A stretch of DNA of 64,000 nt from Nymphaea colorata (Eukaryota > Streptophyta > Magnoliopsida > Nymphaeales > Nymphaeaceae): positions 21,890,302 through 21,954,301 of the forward strand of contig NC_045143.1 in assembly GCF_008831285.2 (NCBI RefSeq), written 5' to 3'. The position numbers and the translations under genes are program-made. Shown one piece after another: positions 60,940 to 64,000 of the stretch. How positions within the stretch are numbered: the stretch's first letter is position 1; the number at the start of each line of letters is the position of its first letter. The notes beneath the pieces were generated by a model. The model had not been told where the DNA came from, did no database searches, and worked only from the letters and a program-made list of their open reading frames with translations.

Positions 60940-62782
60940 AATTAGGTAATCTGATATATTCTCAATTTTCCTTATTTTTTTATTTAATTAGCATACTAGA
61001 ATACATTTTTATTTGGCATGAGTAGAGATTTAGGATTTATGATTATTGTTATCATCGTTGATTATAAAAAAACACTTGTATCCTTGGGAAAATTGATAGG
61101 TGATTTTATAAATTGATCTGGATTATTAGAGGAGAACGACTTCATGATTTGAAGTAATGAAGGGATTTAACTTCAGCTTCATATTGGTAGCACTTTTTTA
61201 TGTAAAAGAGTGAATGGAATGATGAGTTAGCCTTTTGGGAATCTTAATTGGACTGAATTGCTTGAATGGAGCAAAATAAAGTTAGTTATGAAGGAAAACA
61301 AATATGATCTTAGCATGTTAGAATGAACCAACTTTTTATGCCGTATCAATGGATTTACAGTTGTATGCTACATGTTTAGAGAGCTTTCATTAGAATCATC
61401 TTTTCCTTAATCATGGTGAATGAGATTTAATAGAATAGTATTTTATACGAAAATCTGGTTTAGCATGAGGATGAAGTGAGTAAAAGTATTATTTAATCAC
61501 AATTTATACTCTTGAAATCTTATAGAGCTAATGTGGTTGTAGTGAATTAGAAGAATTGAAAAGAGAGTTGTAGTACAGATTTGTACAATTGAGAGAAAAG
61601 TCCATACATAAATTTGTTATTAAAACAATCAATTTTTACATGTCTAGTGGATCGAGACATGCTGGCACACATGAAGACATGCCCAGATGCCTTACTGAAC
61701 AAGGAAGTCCTTTCTTACTTTTGTGGTGAGCAGATTCTTATTGAATTATATGCGTACTCTGTTATGTTTGAGCTTACGGGTTTGTTAGTTACCAAGCTAG
61801 AGATATCTAGATATACATATTTACATTCCTTCATGTGTGTATGTAAGATAGAATCATCATGATGTTTAGTAACTTTTCTTAGATTTTCAAAATGGATGAT
61901 ATAGATTCCTAATTATGTTGTAATATTGTGTAATGTGAGCTCAATACGTGTTGTGGACATATTCTTATATAGGGAGTTAATAATGGTTTATGATATGAAA
62001 TAAAAATCTGCTGCTGATCTTTATGCAAAAGTACAAATTTAAGGGACTACCTATATGACTCTTCATCACAATCTACAGTGACTAGCTAAAGTGTTGCATG
62101 TAGGTATGACTATTAAGTATACGTTATGCCTCTTAACAATGTTTCAAGACTAAAAATTAGAGGCGAAAAAATGAATCATTTCCTAACATTCTTCTAAAGT
62201 CTAGAAATTGGACGTGAATTTCATGAAAAACCTCATAACATTCCTCTAGAGTCTACAAAGTAGAGATGGACTTCCTAACGTAGAGTTTAAAAATTGAAAG
62301 CAAATACATGTTAACACTCCTTGGAATCTAGAAGCTAGATGTAAAATTATCACTAGAATACCAAATAATTGAATATCTCAAAAAATAGAAATTTTGTTAC
62401 TATGAGTAAAATGCCTCTTTAAATTTCGGATTGTGGTATATGAAGGAAGAAATATATGACAACTAAGTACTAGTTGGGAAATGAATGCTAAAAGTGAGAT
62501 AGCTGTTGAATATTGTTTGTCTATTGTTTTTTTTGCATGACTTATGTCTACTTTGTTACAGTATTACATTTTTGTACTTAGGACTATTTTCTATTGTGGA
62601 CATCTCAATGGATTTCTAGGACTCAGAACTCATGTGTTCCCCCTTTTTAGTGAGATGAGATAGAGCACCAAGCTAGGCAACAGAGTAAACACATGTAGCT
62701 CAGCCATTAAAGTTCCACAGTATATAGATATTAGATGCAAATTTTGGTCATTATTTTCTTTTGTTCCTACGTTGCCTATAGT
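60940..62782. other. Unassigned AT-rich sequence
   Basis: The longest open frame (61614-61862) has no recognisable motif. No repeat boundaries. A recurring AGTCTA.AAA.TAGA word between 62140 and 62340 suggests a degenerate local repeat of about 50-60 bp. Confidence 0.35.
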
Positions 62783-63120
62783 TGTTATCACCCCAAATTT
62801 TTCCAAAAAAGAGGTGTATTTTATTTTCACTCAAATCTCAAATATTTCATCTGGATTTAATTCCTGAGCCTTAAGCCCGACCCTAGACCCAAAACTAACT
62901 TCCATATCCTTATCTAAGTCCAATTCATGACTATGCGATCCAAAATAAATCTCCAGGCCCATGCCTGAGTCCAAACGCAAGATCCAACTTTAGACGTGAG
63001 ATTCAAATCCAAAATTTGTCTCTCAGATCCAAATTAAATCCAAAACCCAAGTTTAGATCCAAATCGAGAAATTCAAACCCAAATTCCAAAGCCGAGATCA
63101 TAACAACGAACGTGCAAGCA
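62783..63120 (+). mobile_element. LTR-like terminus with GATCCAAAT-rich block
   Basis: It starts TGTTATCACCCCAAATTTTT, matching the inverted terminus at 47088 in about 18 of 20 bases, and continues with degenerate CCAAATCCA/GATCCAAA words like those at 47100-47450. No coding domains; right end undefined. Confidence 0.35.
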
Positions 63121-63541
63121 CAAACCTTCCCTTTGTTTTATGTCTCGTCTCGCACCAAAATTATGTTTTTGAACTTAAACCATTCATTAAAATGAGTCAG
63201 CGACCAATTGAACCCAATCCAAATTTAAAGCGAGCCCAGAGTCACTCAAAACGGAGTCAAGCCCCCATTTGTAACAAAAACCATTTTATACACATTCCGA
63301 TGAAAACCTGCTGAGGGTTATGCCCTCTTCCATTTTATTAGTCAAAAAATGCGATATTTACAGCAAAAATCAAATCCTTCTCAGGATGATTACATTACCA
63401 AAAATCTAGTAGACTGGGATCCCAGCCAACTTGTCTCATAACACATTCTTTATATTCCCTATCACCGGAGCATAAAAACAGCATACTGCAAACTTCAACT
63501 GATGGTTGTTTGTATGACAACTGCAATCTATTGAGATGACT
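63121..63541. other. Unassigned sequence
   Basis: No recognisable gene, repeat boundary or RNA gene. Confidence 0.4.
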
Positions 63542-63997
63542 CTACATGTGCAAAAGAGGCCTGGCCCTTTCTATAGTACCTTTGATGGCTTTGTCCAGAT
63601 CATCTTTCCAAACCTCATTGTTGGCTTGTATGACAATTATCCGCTCATTAGTATTAATCTTACCTAGACATTTGTTCAAAACCCAGAACACTCTCCCTTC
63701 TTTCGATGAATAGCGGACTCTGAAACTATATCCTCCATTGTAGCTTCTAATCAATCTTGCAATGTTGTGCAAGCCCTCTCCATGCTAACATGCAGTGTCA
63801 TTGTTGTAATCAACTCATTCTCAGAAGCTCCAATCTGCTGACATAATACCTTGGCGTAGCCAGATTTCCACTCTTTGATTATCCACTCTATTCTGGTTTA
63901 CTTTCTTGTATTGTTCTATACAAGATTCCCAAAATCTAGAGCGATAAGCACCAACTACTTGTTCCTGATCATGTTTCACCTTTTCCGCAACTGCCAT
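63542..63997 (-). other. Coding-like minus-strand stretch, unidentified, at window edge
   Basis: The reading on minus begins at the window edge with MAVAEKVKHDQEQVVGAYRS, FWESCIEQYKK and RVEIWLRQGIMSADWSF, then a stop. In another frame it continues IARLIRSYNGGYSFRVRYSS, EGRVFWVLNKCLGKINTNER and NEVWKDDLDKAIKGTI to a stop at 63542. The charged, balanced composition suggests a former protein-coding region with one frameshift. It could be part of a retroelement ORF or a gene fragment; I cannot name it. Confidence 0.3.
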
Positions 63998-64000
63998 AAG

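Overview
This window looks like plant nuclear DNA, almost certainly from a flowering plant. It is AT-rich and gene-poor, its genes carry GT-AG introns, (TA)n microsatellites are frequent, and Ty1/copia, L1-type LINE, hAT and Tourist-like elements are recognisable. The species cannot be named from the sequence. No bacterial-style operon, CRISPR array or rRNA gene is visible, and I could not support a functional tRNA gene.

The only gene I can reconstruct completely lies on the minus strand between about 10155 and 3290. It is a fatty acid 2-hydroxylase (FAH1/FAH2 type) of sphingolipid metabolism. Six coding exons join to a 237-residue protein with all histidine motifs. A non-coding first exon lies behind a TATA box at 10183-10190, and a 2.7-kb intron separates it from the start codon.

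From 10.2 to 34.5 kb the window is a graveyard of small repeats. A family of 150-200 bp hAT-type MITEs with termini like CAGGGGCGGAGCCA recurs in both orientations, and several copies keep an 8-bp target-site duplication. There is also a roughly 970-bp hAT-like element containing a nearly perfect 440-bp tandem duplication, one Tourist-like MITE, a block with CACTA-like subterminal repeats, LINE 3'-end fragments, a decayed two-exon gene of unknown identity (31.8-32.4 kb), and a scrambled inverted/direct repeat at 33.6-34.2 kb.

A complete but inactive Ty1/copia element (34551-39258, plus strand) has both LTRs, a PBS, a polypurine tract and a TTTAG/TCTAG target duplication. It sits inside a pyrimidine-rich tract. 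Downstream, at 39.97-40.17 kb, is an exon-like ORF of unknown identity. From 43 to 49.7 kb two promoter-bearing, LTR-like blocks lie in inverted orientation and share a 57-bp motif. From 49.9 to 53.1 kb there are very long (TA)n tracts, another hAT-like MITE and a tandem duplication. At 54.6-55.1 kb is a LINE fragment. At 55.5-59.35 kb a badly decayed copia element lies on the minus strand, interrupted by an LTR-like insertion at about 58.54-59.04 kb. The remainder to 64 kb is mostly unassigned, with an LTR-like terminus at 62783 and a short unrecognised coding-like stretch at the end.

I did not find a convincing new biological system. The most useful leads are the MITE families, the recent nested duplication, the microsatellite next to an FAH splice donor, and the unidentified exon-like fragments.
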